A stretch of DNA of 64,000 nucleotides from DATBQN01 sp963755825. GTDB lineage: Bacteria > Acidobacteriota > Thermoanaerobaculia > Multivoradales > UBA5704. Both the position numbers and the translations under genes were made by a program. Positions 42,584 through 51,261 of this stretch are shown here, one piece after another. Each line of letters begins with the position of its first letter. Positions within the stretch are counted from its first letter, which is position 1. A model generated the notes under the pieces. That model made no database searches, was not told the origin of the DNA, and saw only the letters and a list, made by a program, of their open reading frames with translations. Where the stretch lies: positions 2,294,001 to 2,358,000 of the forward strand of contig CAVWLA010000001.1 of assembly GCA_963755825.1 (NCBI GenBank), written 5' to 3'.

Positions 42584-44422
42584 ATGCTCGCACGATCTCG
42601 CGCCCGCGGACCGATCACGCTTCTCACCTTCGCCTTCGCCCTCATCCTCATTTTCACCACGGCCGCGCTCCCGGCGCGCGCCCAGGTCACCGTCGACACC
42701 ACCAACCCCCATTTCCTCGACTACAACGGCGGCCACGTCCTCATCGGCATGTCGAGCGAGTACCTGCCGCACGTGACGCGGATGGCGTCGAAGGCCGCCA
42801 ACCTCTGCACCCTCGACAACTACTCGAGCTGTCTCGCCAACCTCCACTCGCACGGCCTCAACTCCATGCAGCTCTGGCTGGCGCTCAACAGCAGCACCGG
42901 CCTGCAGGACTGCAACACGGTCAACACGCTCGATCCCCACCCCACCATCGCGGTCCCCTACGAGAACGAACAGCCGTTCTTCTGGAACGGCAGCAAGTGG
43001 CGCCTCGACCGCGTCGACGGCGTCTACTGGTCGCACGTCAACCAGGTGCTGACCGACGCCGGCAACCTCGGCATCGCGGTCGAGGTGACGCTCTTCGATC
43101 CCTGGGGCGGCCTCGCCGGCGGCACCAACCCGAGCAGCCCGTGGAACCCGGCCAACAACGTCATCGTCTCGCCGCCTAGCGTCTGCGGCACCGCGACGAC
43201 CGCCGGCTTCACGGCGCCGCAGTACTTCGCGAGCTTCGACAACTCGACCTCGACGACCGACACCGCGGCCGCCAACCAGTGCGCACGGGCGCTGCAGATG
43301 GCCTTCCTCCAGGAGGCGGCGCAGGTGCTCAACGCCCACACCAATTTCTACTGGAACATCGCCAACGAGGTCGACCTCGTGCCCTCCGGCTTCACGGCGC
43401 CGAACGCCACCGCGCAGCTCAATTGGATCAACTGGGTGGCCGGAGTCATCGCCGGGGTCGAGGGCTCGGCGACCTATCCGGTGCGCCACCCGATGGCGAT
43501 CAACCTCACCAACCAGACGACGATCTCGCTCGCCAACGCCTCGACGCCGGCGCTCGACTCGCACATCGGGATCATCAACGGCCACTACGTCGCCTTCGCC
43601 GCCGGCGGCTCGGTGGCGGCGCTCCCGCTCATCAAGAACAACTTCAGCGCCGCCCCGCGGCCCTTCGCCTTCGGCTTCACCGAGAGCCGCTCCACCACCT
43701 GCCCGACCCTTGTCGGCGCGCGGGCGGAAGCCTGGGAGTTCGCCTGCAACGAGGGCGCCGTCTACGACAACTACAACCTGGCGCGGAGCGACACCAACAC
43801 GCTCTCCATCCTGGACTGGCTGGAGCACCTCGACACCTTCCTGGCGCCGCTCAACCTGCTCTCCTTCAACGGCCCGCAGACCGGCAGCACGCCGGCGTGG
43901 GCCAGCGGCCTGCCGGCCTACGGCAGCGCGGACGGCACCGGCACCAACTTCTACTGGTCCGCCTCGCAGGCGACGCGCAGCCAGTACGCCCTCTACATGC
44001 ACCACAGCTCGATCCCGATGCTCGCCGGCGTCAACGGCTACCGCTACGCGCCGCCGGCGACCTGCCACACCTTCCAGAGCTCGATGAGCCTCTCCCTCGG
44101 CAGCACCACCCAGCACTTCAAGGCCGAGTGGTTCTTCCCCAGCACCGGCGCCGTCGCCTGCTCGCAGGACGTCAACTACACCGCCGGCACGCCGGTCCCC
44201 GTCACCTCGCCGCACTACAACTACGACCTGGCGCTCCGCCTCACCGCCTGCAGCCCCGGCGGCTCGGCCTGCGCCCCGGTCGGCAGCTGCAGCGCCACCC
44301 TCGCCGACGGCTGCCCACCGGCGGACCCCGCCACCTGCCCGCCGGTCGTCCACCCCTCCTGCCCCACCCCAGGCGTCGTCACCAGCTGCCCCGACGCCCC
44401 CAGCAACGACAAGTGCGTGTAA
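42584..44422 (+). CDS. Secreted TIM-barrel glycoside hydrolase-like protein
   Basis: A 612-residue exported protein. A signal peptide (FAFALILIFTTAALPARAQ) is followed by a barrel whose motifs suit clan GH-A enzymes: FLDYNGGHVLIGMSSEYLPH at the first strand, LHSHGLNSMQLWLAL, then FYWNIANEVDLVPSGF where Asn-Glu would be the acid/base. FAFGFTESRSTTCPT carries a Glu that could be the nucleophile. The last 50 residues are Cys- and Pro-rich. Several Asn/Ser/Thr-rich loops are present. The family was not identified more closely, and substrate is unknown. It stands alone. Confidence 0.68.
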   Translation: MLARSRARGPITLLTFAFALILIFTTAALPARAQVTVDTTNPHFLDYNGGHVLIGMSSEYLPHVTRMASKAANLCTLDNYSSCLANLHSHGLNSMQLWLALNSSTGLQDCNTVNTLDPHPTIAVPYENEQPFFWNGSKWRLDRVDGVYWSHVNQVLTDAGNLGIAVEVTLFDPWGGLAGGTNPSSPWNPANNVIVSPPSVCGTATTAGFTAPQYFASFDNSTSTTDTAAANQCARALQMAFLQEAAQVLNAHTNFYWNIANEVDLVPSGFTAPNATAQLNWINWVAGVIAGVEGSATYPVRHPMAINLTNQTTISLANASTPALDSHIGIINGHYVAFAAGGSVAALPLIKNNFSAAPRPFAFGFTESRSTTCPTLVGARAEAWEFACNEGAVYDNYNLARSDTNTLSILDWLEHLDTFLAPLNLLSFNGPQTGSTPAWASGLPAYGSADGTGTNFYWSASQATRSQYALYMHHSSIPMLAGVNGYRYAPPATCHTFQSSMSLSLGSTTQHFKAEWFFPSTGAVACSQDVNYTAGTPVPVTSPHYNYDLALRLTACSPGGSACAPVGSCSATLADGCPPADPATCPPVVHPSCPTPGVVTSCPDAPSNDKCV

Positions 44423-44497
44423 CGCCGCACGCGTAGACCTCCCGCGGGCCGCCGCCAGGCGGCCCGCCTTCGCTTAGCAGACGGCGCTCGTCGCGCC

Positions 44498-45574
44498 CTA
44501 CAGGCTCAGGGAGAGGCCTTCCACCGCGATCCGTCCCAGCCCGAACGTCGCGCCCTTGCCGACGTGGAGCACCTCGGCGGTGCGCAAGAGGGGAATGAAC
44601 GGTGCCAGGTTGCCGACCACCTCGACCGTCCCCACGAGGCCGCCCATCTCCATCGACCGTCCCTGCCGGTTGCTGTAGCGCTGCCAGTCCTGCCAGTGGA
44701 GGTCGGACGCCCTGACGCGCACCGTGCCCGCCTGCTCGAGGAGCGGCCGGATCTCCCAGTCGATCGCGGCGCGGGGAGCATGGAAGTGCGCGATCTCGAG
44801 CGCCCGGCGGAGCATGGCGAAGGCGAGCCCGCGGAACCGGAGCTCCTCGCTCAGCCGCCCGCCGGCCTTGAGCCGCGTCGGGGTGAGGAAGCGGAGCACC
44901 GCGCGAGCCTCCTCGGTCGCCGGCGACGAAGCGCCGGCCGTCTCGCTCGAGGACTCCACTGGCGGCAGCACCGGCAGCGGCCCCGAGAGAGCGCCCGCCG
45001 CCGCCGCGCCGCGAGCGCGAGAGAACACCTCGCGGCTCCCCTCGGCGACATCCGGCGCCTCGACGCGATCGAGCGCAAACCGATGCCGGCGAGCGCCGAG
45101 CCCCGCCGCCGCCATGCGCTCGATCGCGAGGATGGCATGGGGCGAGAGGTCGGCGGCCTGGCCGAAGAGGACGAGATCGAATTCGAGCGGATCGCCGGGA
45201 GAGAAGCTCTCCGCCCGGCTCCGCGGCTCGAACACGTAAGGCCGCGGCGCGGTGGTCAACCCCTTGAGAAAAGGCGGCGGCGGACCCTCGATCAGCGTCT
45301 CGAAGACCCGCGTGTACGCGCAAGCCGCCCGCAGCCGGCAGCTCACGCACTCCTGCGCCGGCCCCATGCTGCAGACCGCGGCGCGGAGCGCATGGCCGAA
45401 GGCGCCGCGGAGAAGCGACCCGTGGTACGGCGGCAGCGTCGCCCGCTCGCGTGCCACGAGCGTGCAGCGGAGCCGGAGGTAGGGGATGCGCGGGAGGGTG
45501 TAGCGAAGGCCGCGATCCTCGGCGCCCGGATCAGCGAGCGAGCCAGGTGTGTGCTCCCCCTCGGTCATCGCCAT
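44498..45574 (-). CDS. cas6: Cas6 pre-crRNA processing endoribonuclease
   Basis: About 358 residues. The RAMP fold begins LPRIPYLRLRCTLVARERAT and LPPYHGSLLRGAFGHALRAA. A Cys cluster (CSMGPAQECVSCRLRAAC) follows. The second RAMP domain has VLRFLTPTRLKAGGRL and ends with the Gly-rich loop VLHVGKGATFGLGRIAVEG typical of Cas6. It would cut the repeat transcripts of the three arrays eight bases before the spacer. The open frame runs to 45655, but the upstream part overlaps a tandem repeat, so the ATG at 45574 (or 45568) is preferred. It is the last gene of the locus, beyond array 1. Confidence 0.88.
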   Translation of the reverse strand: MAMTEGEHTPGSLADPGAEDRGLRYTLPRIPYLRLRCTLVARERATLPPYHGSLLRGAFGHALRAAVCSMGPAQECVSCRLRAACAYTRVFETLIEGPPPPFLKGLTTAPRPYVFEPRSRAESFSPGDPLEFDLVLFGQAADLSPHAILAIERMAAAGLGARRHRFALDRVEAPDVAEGSREVFSRARGAAAAGALSGPLPVLPPVESSSETAGASSPATEEARAVLRFLTPTRLKAGGRLSEELRFRGLAFAMLRRALEIAHFHAPRAAIDWEIRPLLEQAGTVRVRASDLHWQDWQRYSNRQGRSMEMGGLVGTVEVVGNLAPFIPLLRTAEVLHVGKGATFGLGRIAVEGLSLSL

Positions 45575-45607
45575 CCTGAACGAAGCGCTCCGTTTCCCTT
45601 CGTGCAT

Positions 45608-45675
45608 GGGCACATCTTCACCAATTGTCAGCCTGAACGTAGGGCACATCTTCACCCGTTGTCATCCTGAGCGGA
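45608..45675. repeat. Two tandem 34-bp repeats beside cas6
   Basis: Two head-to-tail units at 45608-45641 and 45642-45675 share GGGCACATCTTCACC and then TTGTCA-CCTGA. The second unit runs into GTCATCCTGAGCGGAGCGAA, a string typical of widespread short palindromic repeats. They lie between array 1 and cas6. Confidence 0.65.
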
Positions 45676-45727
45676 GCGAAGGATGCGGGGGAGGAAAGGT
45701 TATCGATCGCCGACGCAGCTACGGTCG

Positions 45728-46455
45728 GTCGCAATCCCTCCGTGCTGATCAGGGCAATTCCGACCGAAGTAAAGGGGTTCATTCCTCTCAGCCCGCTTCA
45801 GAAGTCGCAATCCCTCCGTGCTGATCAGGGCAATTCCGACACAAGGCGCGTTGTCCTACCCAATGGGTCAAGCGTCCAGAAGTCGCAATCCCTCCGTGCT
45901 GATCAGGGCAATTCCGACGCGGTATCGCTGCTATCTATCTCCGCACTCAAACGTCGGTCGCAATCCCTCCGTGCTGATCAGGGCAATTCCGACGGTCGGT
46001 GCTCCCGGTGCCGCTCTCGTCTGGCAGGAGAAAGTCGCAATCCCTCCGTGCTGATCAGGGCAATTCCGACGCTCGACCTCCTCCAAGCCAGGAGCTGAGA
46101 TGAGCCAAAAGTCGCAATCCCTCCGTGCTGATCAGGGCAATTCCGACGCTTTCAATGCCGTCGTCGGGCGCGCAGCCAAAATCAAGTCGCAATCCCTCCG
46201 TGCTGATCAGGGCAATTCCGACACGGCCAAGGAGCTGGGGCTCAGCCGCGTCGGGCTGAGCAAGTCGCAATCCCTCCGTGCTGATCAGGGCAATTCCGAC
46301 AGCTATTTCCAGCATGTCCAAGCGGTGACTCTTCAGGAAGGTCGCAATCCCTCCGTGCTGATCAGGGCAATTCCGACTGTTGCCGGCACCGGAGGTCATC
46401 CAAAAAGCGGTCGAGAAGTCGCAATCCCTCCGTGCTGATCAGGGCAATTCCGACT
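45728..46455 (-). CRISPR. CRISPR array 1: 10 repeats, 9 spacers
   Basis: Ten 37-bp repeats start at 45728, 45804, 45882, 45957, 46034, 46111, 46186, 46264, 46341 and 46419. On the plus strand each begins GTCGCAATCCCTCC and ends GGGCAATTCCGAC, with the variable middle GTGCTG. Spacers are 38-41 bp. Transcription is on the minus strand: the conserved leader is at the right end, and the transcript repeat then ends ATTGCGAC, an 8-nt tag of the kind Cas6 leaves in type III systems. GTCG/CGAC ends and CCCT/AGGG pair into a hairpin. Confidence 0.98.
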
Positions 46456-46668
46456 GCCGGCCTTCCAACCCGCTGATTCTACGCGCCTCCCGAGTCCATT
46501 CCGTGTTACCCCCGAAATCCGGTCCCAAAATCCCACTCCGGCAGCCCATCTCCGAGTCTCCCGCGCCCATCCAACCCCTTGTCGCCATTCGACTTGCCTC
46601 CCGCCGTGTTACCTACCGGCCAAATTGTCGTTTTCTCGCTGGCATGCGATTCGCGTCATGGGAGTTAC
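46456..46668 (-). promoter_or_regulatory. Leader of CRISPR array 1
   Basis: This 213-bp segment is conserved beside all three arrays. On the plus strand it runs from a repeat-proximal AACCCGCTGATTCTACGCG block, through CCGTGTTACC at 46501, a second CCGTGTTACC at 46604, to GGCATGCG and TTCGCGTCAT near 46641-46660. It abuts the cas2 stop codon. It should hold the array promoter and the signal for spacer insertion. Confidence 0.85.
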
Positions 46669-46675
46669 GGTTACC

Positions 46676-46951
46676 TCAGAGCACATACACCTCCGGATCC
46701 TCCGTCGCCTTGCCCAGCCCCAGGATCTCCACCTTCTGCCGGCATGCCTCGCAGAAGCGGTAGATCCGCACGCTGTCTTCCGGCTCGACGATCTCCCGCT
46801 TCACCCTCTCCCGAAGCCTTTCGACATCCGGCGCCTCGAGCAGGCACTCGAAGACGGAGAGCTGCACGCGCTCGCCGAAGTCCTGGAGCGCATGGGCGAG
46901 CCGGGTGCGCCGGCGGTCGTTCGGCACATCGTACGAGACGACGATCAGCAC
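46676..46951 (-). CDS. cas2: CRISPR adaptation protein Cas2
   Basis: A 91-residue protein with the Cas2 ferredoxin-like fold: MLIVVSYDVPNDRRRTRLAH with the catalytic-site Asp in SYDVPND, GERVQLSVFECLLEAPDVE, and DSVRIYRFCEACRQKVEILG. It bridges two Cas1 dimers during spacer integration. Its start overlaps the end of cas1 by seven bases, and the array 1 leader follows its stop at once. Confidence 0.96.
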   Translation of the reverse strand: MLIVVSYDVPNDRRRTRLAHALQDFGERVQLSVFECLLEAPDVERLRERVKREIVEPEDSVRIYRFCEACRQKVEILGLGKATEDPEVYVL

Positions 46952-47938
46952 GGCAATCGGAAGCTCCGGTAGGTCTCGCCCTCGGTCAGCGCGCGCGCCA
47001 GGCGCTCGGCCTGGCGGCGGAAGAGCTGGCGGTAGGTCAGCTCCTCGCCGTCGACCGCGAACGGCGTCGCGAGCTCCTTCTCGTAGGCGGGGAAGTAGCG
47101 GCGCATCCCCTCATGGCCGAGGAGCACGCCGCCTTCGGCGGTCGCCGTGAAGTCGTCGGCCTTCAGAACGCCGAGGTTCAGCAGGCCGGCGCTCCAGCGA
47201 TCGACCAGGGCGGCGCGGAGCTCCTCCACCAGATCGAGGGCGAGCGACGGCCGGCCGTAGTCGAGGCGATGGTAGAAGCCGATGTAAGGATCGAAGCCCA
47301 TGCCGTCGAGGAGCGACTGGATCTCGTTGCCCACCAGCACGTAGCCGAAGGACAGCAGGGCGTTGACCGGGTCGCGCGGCGGCCGGCGGCTCCTGCCCTC
47401 GAAGCCGATCTCGGGCGGCACGAGGGCGCCGAGCATCCGGAAGTAGCGCGCCGCCGCGCTCCCCTCGACGCCGCGGAGCGAATCGAGAGTGGCCGCCGTC
47501 TCGACCGCAGCGAGCGATCCCTCCAGCGCCGCGATCTCCGCCGCGTCGACCGCCTGCGGGTGATTGCGCCGAAAGCGCTGGAGGACGGCCGCCGAGCTCT
47601 CGATCTTGGCGCCGACCACCTCCCGCGCCAGCGCCAGGCAGAAGGTCTCGTCGTGCGCCAGCTCGTACTGCTTCATGCGCAGCGGCACGTTGCGCCCCTT
47701 GGGCGGCGTGAGCTGGCCGCGGAGCCTGCCCGAGCGCGAGAGAAGGGCACGGCTCGGTGCCGTGGTCGAGGAGCTCGGCGAGCGCCTGCGTCGTCACCTG
47801 CACATTGCCGAAGATCAGCACGGCATCGAGCTTCAGACAGGGGACTTCGAGCAGCACGGCGTGGTCCTTCTCGACGATCAGGCGGTCGCCGGTCTTCCTC
47901 AGGACCGAGCCCTGCTCGGTGAGATAGAGCGTCGCCAG
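46945..47938 (-). pseudogene. cas1: Cas1 integrase with a one-base frameshift and a CTG start
   Basis: A Cas1 of about 330 residues is encoded in two frames. The N-terminal part reads LYLTEQGSVLRKTGD, LLEVPCLKLDAVLIFGNVQV and TTQALAELLDHGTE, then leaves frame near 47757. The C-terminal part resumes one base off with LLSRSGRLRGQLTPPKGRNV and keeps catalytic Glu (VGNEIQS), His (FYHRLDYGRPSLALD) and Asp/Glu (LVEELR). Removing one C restores a continuous protein. No ATG, GTG or TTG precedes the first strand: the only suitable codon is CTG 47938, two codons after the RT stop and behind GGCGGAG. The frame is the same as that of RT, so a former RT-Cas1 fusion is possible. It may be a pseudogene or an assembly error. 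Confidence 0.85.
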
Positions 47939-47941
47939 GAG

Positions 47942-48892
47942 CTACTCCGCCGGCTGCTCGGCGCGCATCTCGAGATAGGTCCAGAGGTCGAGCGGCGGCG
48001 GCAGCGACGGCGACGACGACTCCTTCCGGCGGCGCTCGAAGGGGAGATAGACCGAGTCCTTGACGAAGATGGCGCCGAGGAACTCGAAGCCCTGCTCGAA
48101 GGAGGTCGTCGCCGTCTTGTCGCGGTTGAGGTGCAGCTCGAGCTCGGCGACGAGATAGTCCGTCAGCTCGAGGGCCGCCTCCGCCGCCTCGCGGCTCTTG
48201 CAGAGCACGAGCAGGTCGTCCGCATAGCGGACCACCGCCTGTCCGAAGAGGGCGAGGCTCTCGTCGAGCTCGTCCAGGAAAAGATTGGCGAGCATCGGCG
48301 AGACGACCGAGCCCTGCGGCACGCCCTTCCCGAGCGGACCGACGCGCTCGCCGTCGTAGATCTCGGCGTCGATCCAGAGCTCGAAGAGACGGAGCACGCG
48401 CGGCTCGAGCGGCAGCTTCCGCAGGCGGCCGAGCAGGCGCGCGTGGGGGATGGAGTCGAAAAAGGCATCGATATCGGCATGGACGAGGAATCGATAGCCC
48501 CGCGTGCGCAGCTCGTTGACCCGATGCACCGCCGTCCGCACCGAGCGCCCCTGTCGATACGCGTGGCTCGCCTCCTCGTACTCGGCCTCGAACAGATCGC
48601 GCGTCGCGAGATAGACCGCGGTCTGCGCCACGCGGTCGCGCACCGTCGGCACCGAGAGCCGCCGCACGCCGCCGTTCGCGCCCTTGCCGACGCCGAAGCG
48701 CATCAGCGGGAACGGCCGGTAGCGGCCGCGACTGAGGCGATCCTGCAGCCGGCCGATCTCCGATTCGAGATCCGCCGCGAAGTCGCCGACCGTCATCCCA
48801 TCCGCCCCGCGACAGCCGCCGCGCTCGCGCACCCGCTCGAACGCCGCGTACAGAGTGCGGCGCGCGATCACCTCCTCGAACAGGAGTGCCAT
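47942..48892 (-). CDS. CRISPR-associated reverse transcriptase
   Basis: A 316-residue RT of the group II intron-like lineage linked to type III cas1. It contains the RT0-RT7 order: RRLSVPTVRDRVAQTAVYLA, HADIDAFFDS with Asp140 and Asp142, GKGVPQGSVVSPMLANLFLD, and VRYADDLLVLCKS with the catalytic Asp225-Asp226 pair. FEFLGAIFVKDSVYLPFERR marks the end of the palm; no maturase or endonuclease domain follows. ATG 48892 starts the first conserved helix. It precedes cas1 in the same frame with only TAG between. RT-Cas1-Cas2 sets of this kind can take up spacers from RNA. Confidence 0.93.
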   Translation of the reverse strand: MALLFEEVIARRTLYAAFERVRERGGCRGADGMTVGDFAADLESEIGRLQDRLSRGRYRPFPLMRFGVGKGANGGVRRLSVPTVRDRVAQTAVYLATRDLFEAEYEEASHAYRQGRSVRTAVHRVNELRTRGYRFLVHADIDAFFDSIPHARLLGRLRKLPLEPRVLRLFELWIDAEIYDGERVGPLGKGVPQGSVVSPMLANLFLDELDESLALFGQAVVRYADDLLVLCKSREAAEAALELTDYLVAELELHLNRDKTATTSFEQGFEFLGAIFVKDSVYLPFERRRKESSSPSLPPPLDLWTYLEMRAEQPAE

Positions 48893-49041
48893 CGGACGGT
48901 CGGTGTTTCTCCGGTTGGAAAGACACCGGCGGAGCCGGAAGGGGTGAGGCGATGGGAGGTGGACGCGGCTTGGACGGCTACCCCGGTCCCCGGATTCTGG
49001 CCCGCGGCATCCGGCAGGTCTGGGCGGCGGGGTTCGCCGCC

Positions 49042-50293
49042 GTCGCAATCCCTCCATACAGATCAGAGCAGTTCCGACGGGCCTCTCGACCGACGTCTAC
49101 AAGTTCCAGATCAAGTCGCAATCCCTCCATACAGATCAGGGCAGTTCCGACATTTCCGGTTATTGCCGATTCTGCTGTGGTTCGAGAGTCGCAATCCCTC
49201 CATACAGATCAGGGCAGTTCGGACCGCATCATGGTGGCCCCAAACCCTGCCGGAAGCAAAGGTCGCAATCCCTCCATACAGATCAGGGCAGTTCCGACGC
49301 GGCCAAGCTCGACGCGATGAAGGCGAAAGGCATTGAGTCGCAATCCCTCCATACAGATCAGGGCAGTTCCGACTTGGCACTTGGCCAGATGACGGCGGGA
49401 ACTCCCTTCGGAATCGTCGCAATCCCTCCATACAGATCAGGGCAGTTCCGACGCGAAGAAGATCGACTGCTCGGCGGTGACCGCTCAGTCGCAATCCCTC
49501 CATACAGATCAGGGCAGTTCCGACCGACCCCTACCGCGAGAAGTACCTCAAGGGAACCGGGTCGCAATCCCTCCATACAGATCAGGGCAGTTCCGACACA
49601 TTCGTTCCCACGACGCCGAACCCACCGCCTGTACAGAAGTCGCAATCCCTCCATACAGATCAGGGCAGTTCCGACTCTACATGCAGGCGCACCAGCCGGG
49701 GGCGGGCAACGGTCGCAGTCCCTCCATACAGATCAGGGCAGTTCCGACGAGACAGAAGACTGTCGATAACCGCAAGGCAACCGAAGGTCGCAATCCCTCC
49801 ATACAGATCAGGGCAGTTCCGACGATGTCGGATCCTACGCAGAGTCCATGATGCGGAAGGGCAGCTACAGTCGCAATCCCTCCATACAGATCAGGGCAGT
49901 TCCGACGCTGTCGACGCGCAGGAAGAAGCCGACGAGGCGCAAGAGTCGCAATCCCTCCATACAGATCAGGGCAGTTCCGACGCACGAGGGTCCCACGACT
50001 TCGCGCCGTATCGGTGACCAGAGTCGCAATCCCTCCATAAAGATCAGGGCAGTTCCGACGGAACTGTCGAAAAGAGTGGCGTGAAGAAAAAAGAGAAAGA
50101 AAGGTCGCAATCCCTCCATACAGATCAGGGCAGTTCCGACCTGGAAGAGCTCCAGATTGTTGGTGCCCTCCGAAGAAAGGGTCGCAATCCCTCCATACAG
50201 ATCAGGGCAGTTCCGACCTTCGATTTGATCGAGAGTGAGTCGCACGCCGCCATCGAGTCGCAATCCCTCCATACAGATCAGGGCAGTTCCGAC
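49042..50293 (-). CRISPR. CRISPR array 2: 17 repeats, 16 spacers
   Basis: Seventeen 37-bp repeats start at 49042, 49115, 49188, 49262, 49337, 49416, 49488, 49561, 49639, 49712, 49787, 49870, 49945, 50023, 50104, 50181 and 50257. The ends match array 1 but the middle is ATACAG and the right half GGGCAGTTCCGAC. Spacers are 35-46 bp. The repeats at 49042, 49188, 49712 and 50023 carry single changes; the decayed outer copy is at the left, so the leader end is the right, as in array 1. It lies between the CARF genes and the RT gene. Confidence 0.98.
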
Positions 50294-50507
50294 TGCGGCC
50301 TCGCCAACCCGCTGACTCTACGCGGTTTCCGGACCGGTTCCGTGTTACCTCCGAAATCCGGGCTCGCGGAGCGGCGTTTCTCTTCCATTTCGCACCCTCC
50401 TCTACCGTTACAAACTCTTCTCCGCGCTCGGTTTACAGCCTGCCGTGTTACCTACCCGCCAATTGGGCGTTTAAACGTTGGCATGCGGCTCGCGTCATTG
50501 GGGTTAC
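50294..50507 (-). promoter_or_regulatory. Leader of CRISPR array 2
   Basis: A 214-bp leader closely related to those of arrays 1 and 3. CCGTGTTACC elements lie at 50340 and 50443, 103 bp apart. The distal GGCATGCGGCTCGCGTCATT block is at about 50480. It fills the gap up to the stop of the membrane CARF gene at 50530. Confidence 0.85.
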
Positions 50508-50529
50508 GGGCATGGCGGCTCCCCTCTCA

Positions 50530-51261
50530 CTACCGAGACCGCCCGGCCGCCGATCGCAGCTTGTATTGCAGCACGATCTCGACCGGCGCGCCGGCGCGGG
50601 TGCCGCGGAGGTTCTCGTCGGTCTCGGCGGCGGCGACGTATTCGAGGCGGCGGCCGGGCGGCAGGCCGACGAGAAAGGCGCCCAGGCCGGTGTTCCGCCG
50701 GCCGCCGGTGACGTCGAGGACCACGTCGCCTTCGAGGAGCCCCGCCGGCAATTCGTCGAAGACGCCGATCTCGAGCGCCTCGCGGACCCGTCCCGGATCG
50801 TCGAACTCCGCGTCCGAAAGCAGCAGGCGGACGAGCCGTTCCCGGACGAAGCCCGGCCGGCCCGCGGTCTCGTCCAGGATGCGCTCGGCCTCCGCCCGCG
50901 AGGCCTGCGAGCAGACCACCCAGAGAAACTCGAGAGCCCCCGCATGGTGATCGATCGCCGCCCGCGCGGTCGCGCTGCCGACGCCGGCGCTCACCAGGAC
51001 CACCAGGCCCTTGCAGGGCCGCGCCGGAACGAGCGTCGGCACCGGCTCCCGCGTCCACATCCTCTCGAACCAGGGGCTGGCGAGGAGCGCGAGGAGCGCG
51101 AGCGGTACGCCGGCGCCGAAGGCCCATCGCGGCACGGGGCGCTCCTCCACCCAGGCGGAGATCACGTTGACGCTGATGCCGACCGCGAAGACCGCGAGGG
51201 CGTACAGCAAGGGCCGCCGCCGCGGCTCCCAGAGGTCCCGCACCAGATGGGCGAGCTTCAA
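50530..51261 (-). CDS. Membrane-anchored CARF-domain protein (Cam1-like architecture)
   Basis: A 243-residue protein. Two hydrophobic segments (LLYALAVFAVGISVNVISAW and WAFGAGVPLALLALLASPWF) lie at about residues 18-65. A CARF-like Rossmann domain follows, with GLVVLVSAGVGSATARAAI as the first strand and helix, LEFLWVVCSQAS, and the ligand-loop region LLEGDVVLDVTGGRRNTGLG. No HEPN, nuclease or protease domain is attached. The layout resembles Cam1, a CARF effector that disrupts membrane potential when it binds cyclic oligoadenylate, although Cam1 has a single membrane helix as I recall. It overlaps the CARF-HEPN gene by four bases and ends the interference operon. Confidence 0.75.
   Translation of the reverse strand: MKLAHLVRDLWEPRRRPLLYALAVFAVGISVNVISAWVEERPVPRWAFGAGVPLALLALLASPWFERMWTREPVPTLVPARPCKGLVVLVSAGVGSATARAAIDHHAGALEFLWVVCSQASRAEAERILDETAGRPGFVRERLVRLLLSDAEFDDPGRVREALEIGVFDELPAGLLEGDVVLDVTGGRRNTGLGAFLVGLPPGRRLEYVAAAETDENLRGTRAGAPVEIVLQYKLRSAAGRSR

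Noticed and set aside
49111..50272. Repetitive open frames inside array 2 (and similar ones in arrays 1 and 3)
   Set aside because: They are translations of CRISPR repeats (for example GTALICMEGLR) and not proteins.
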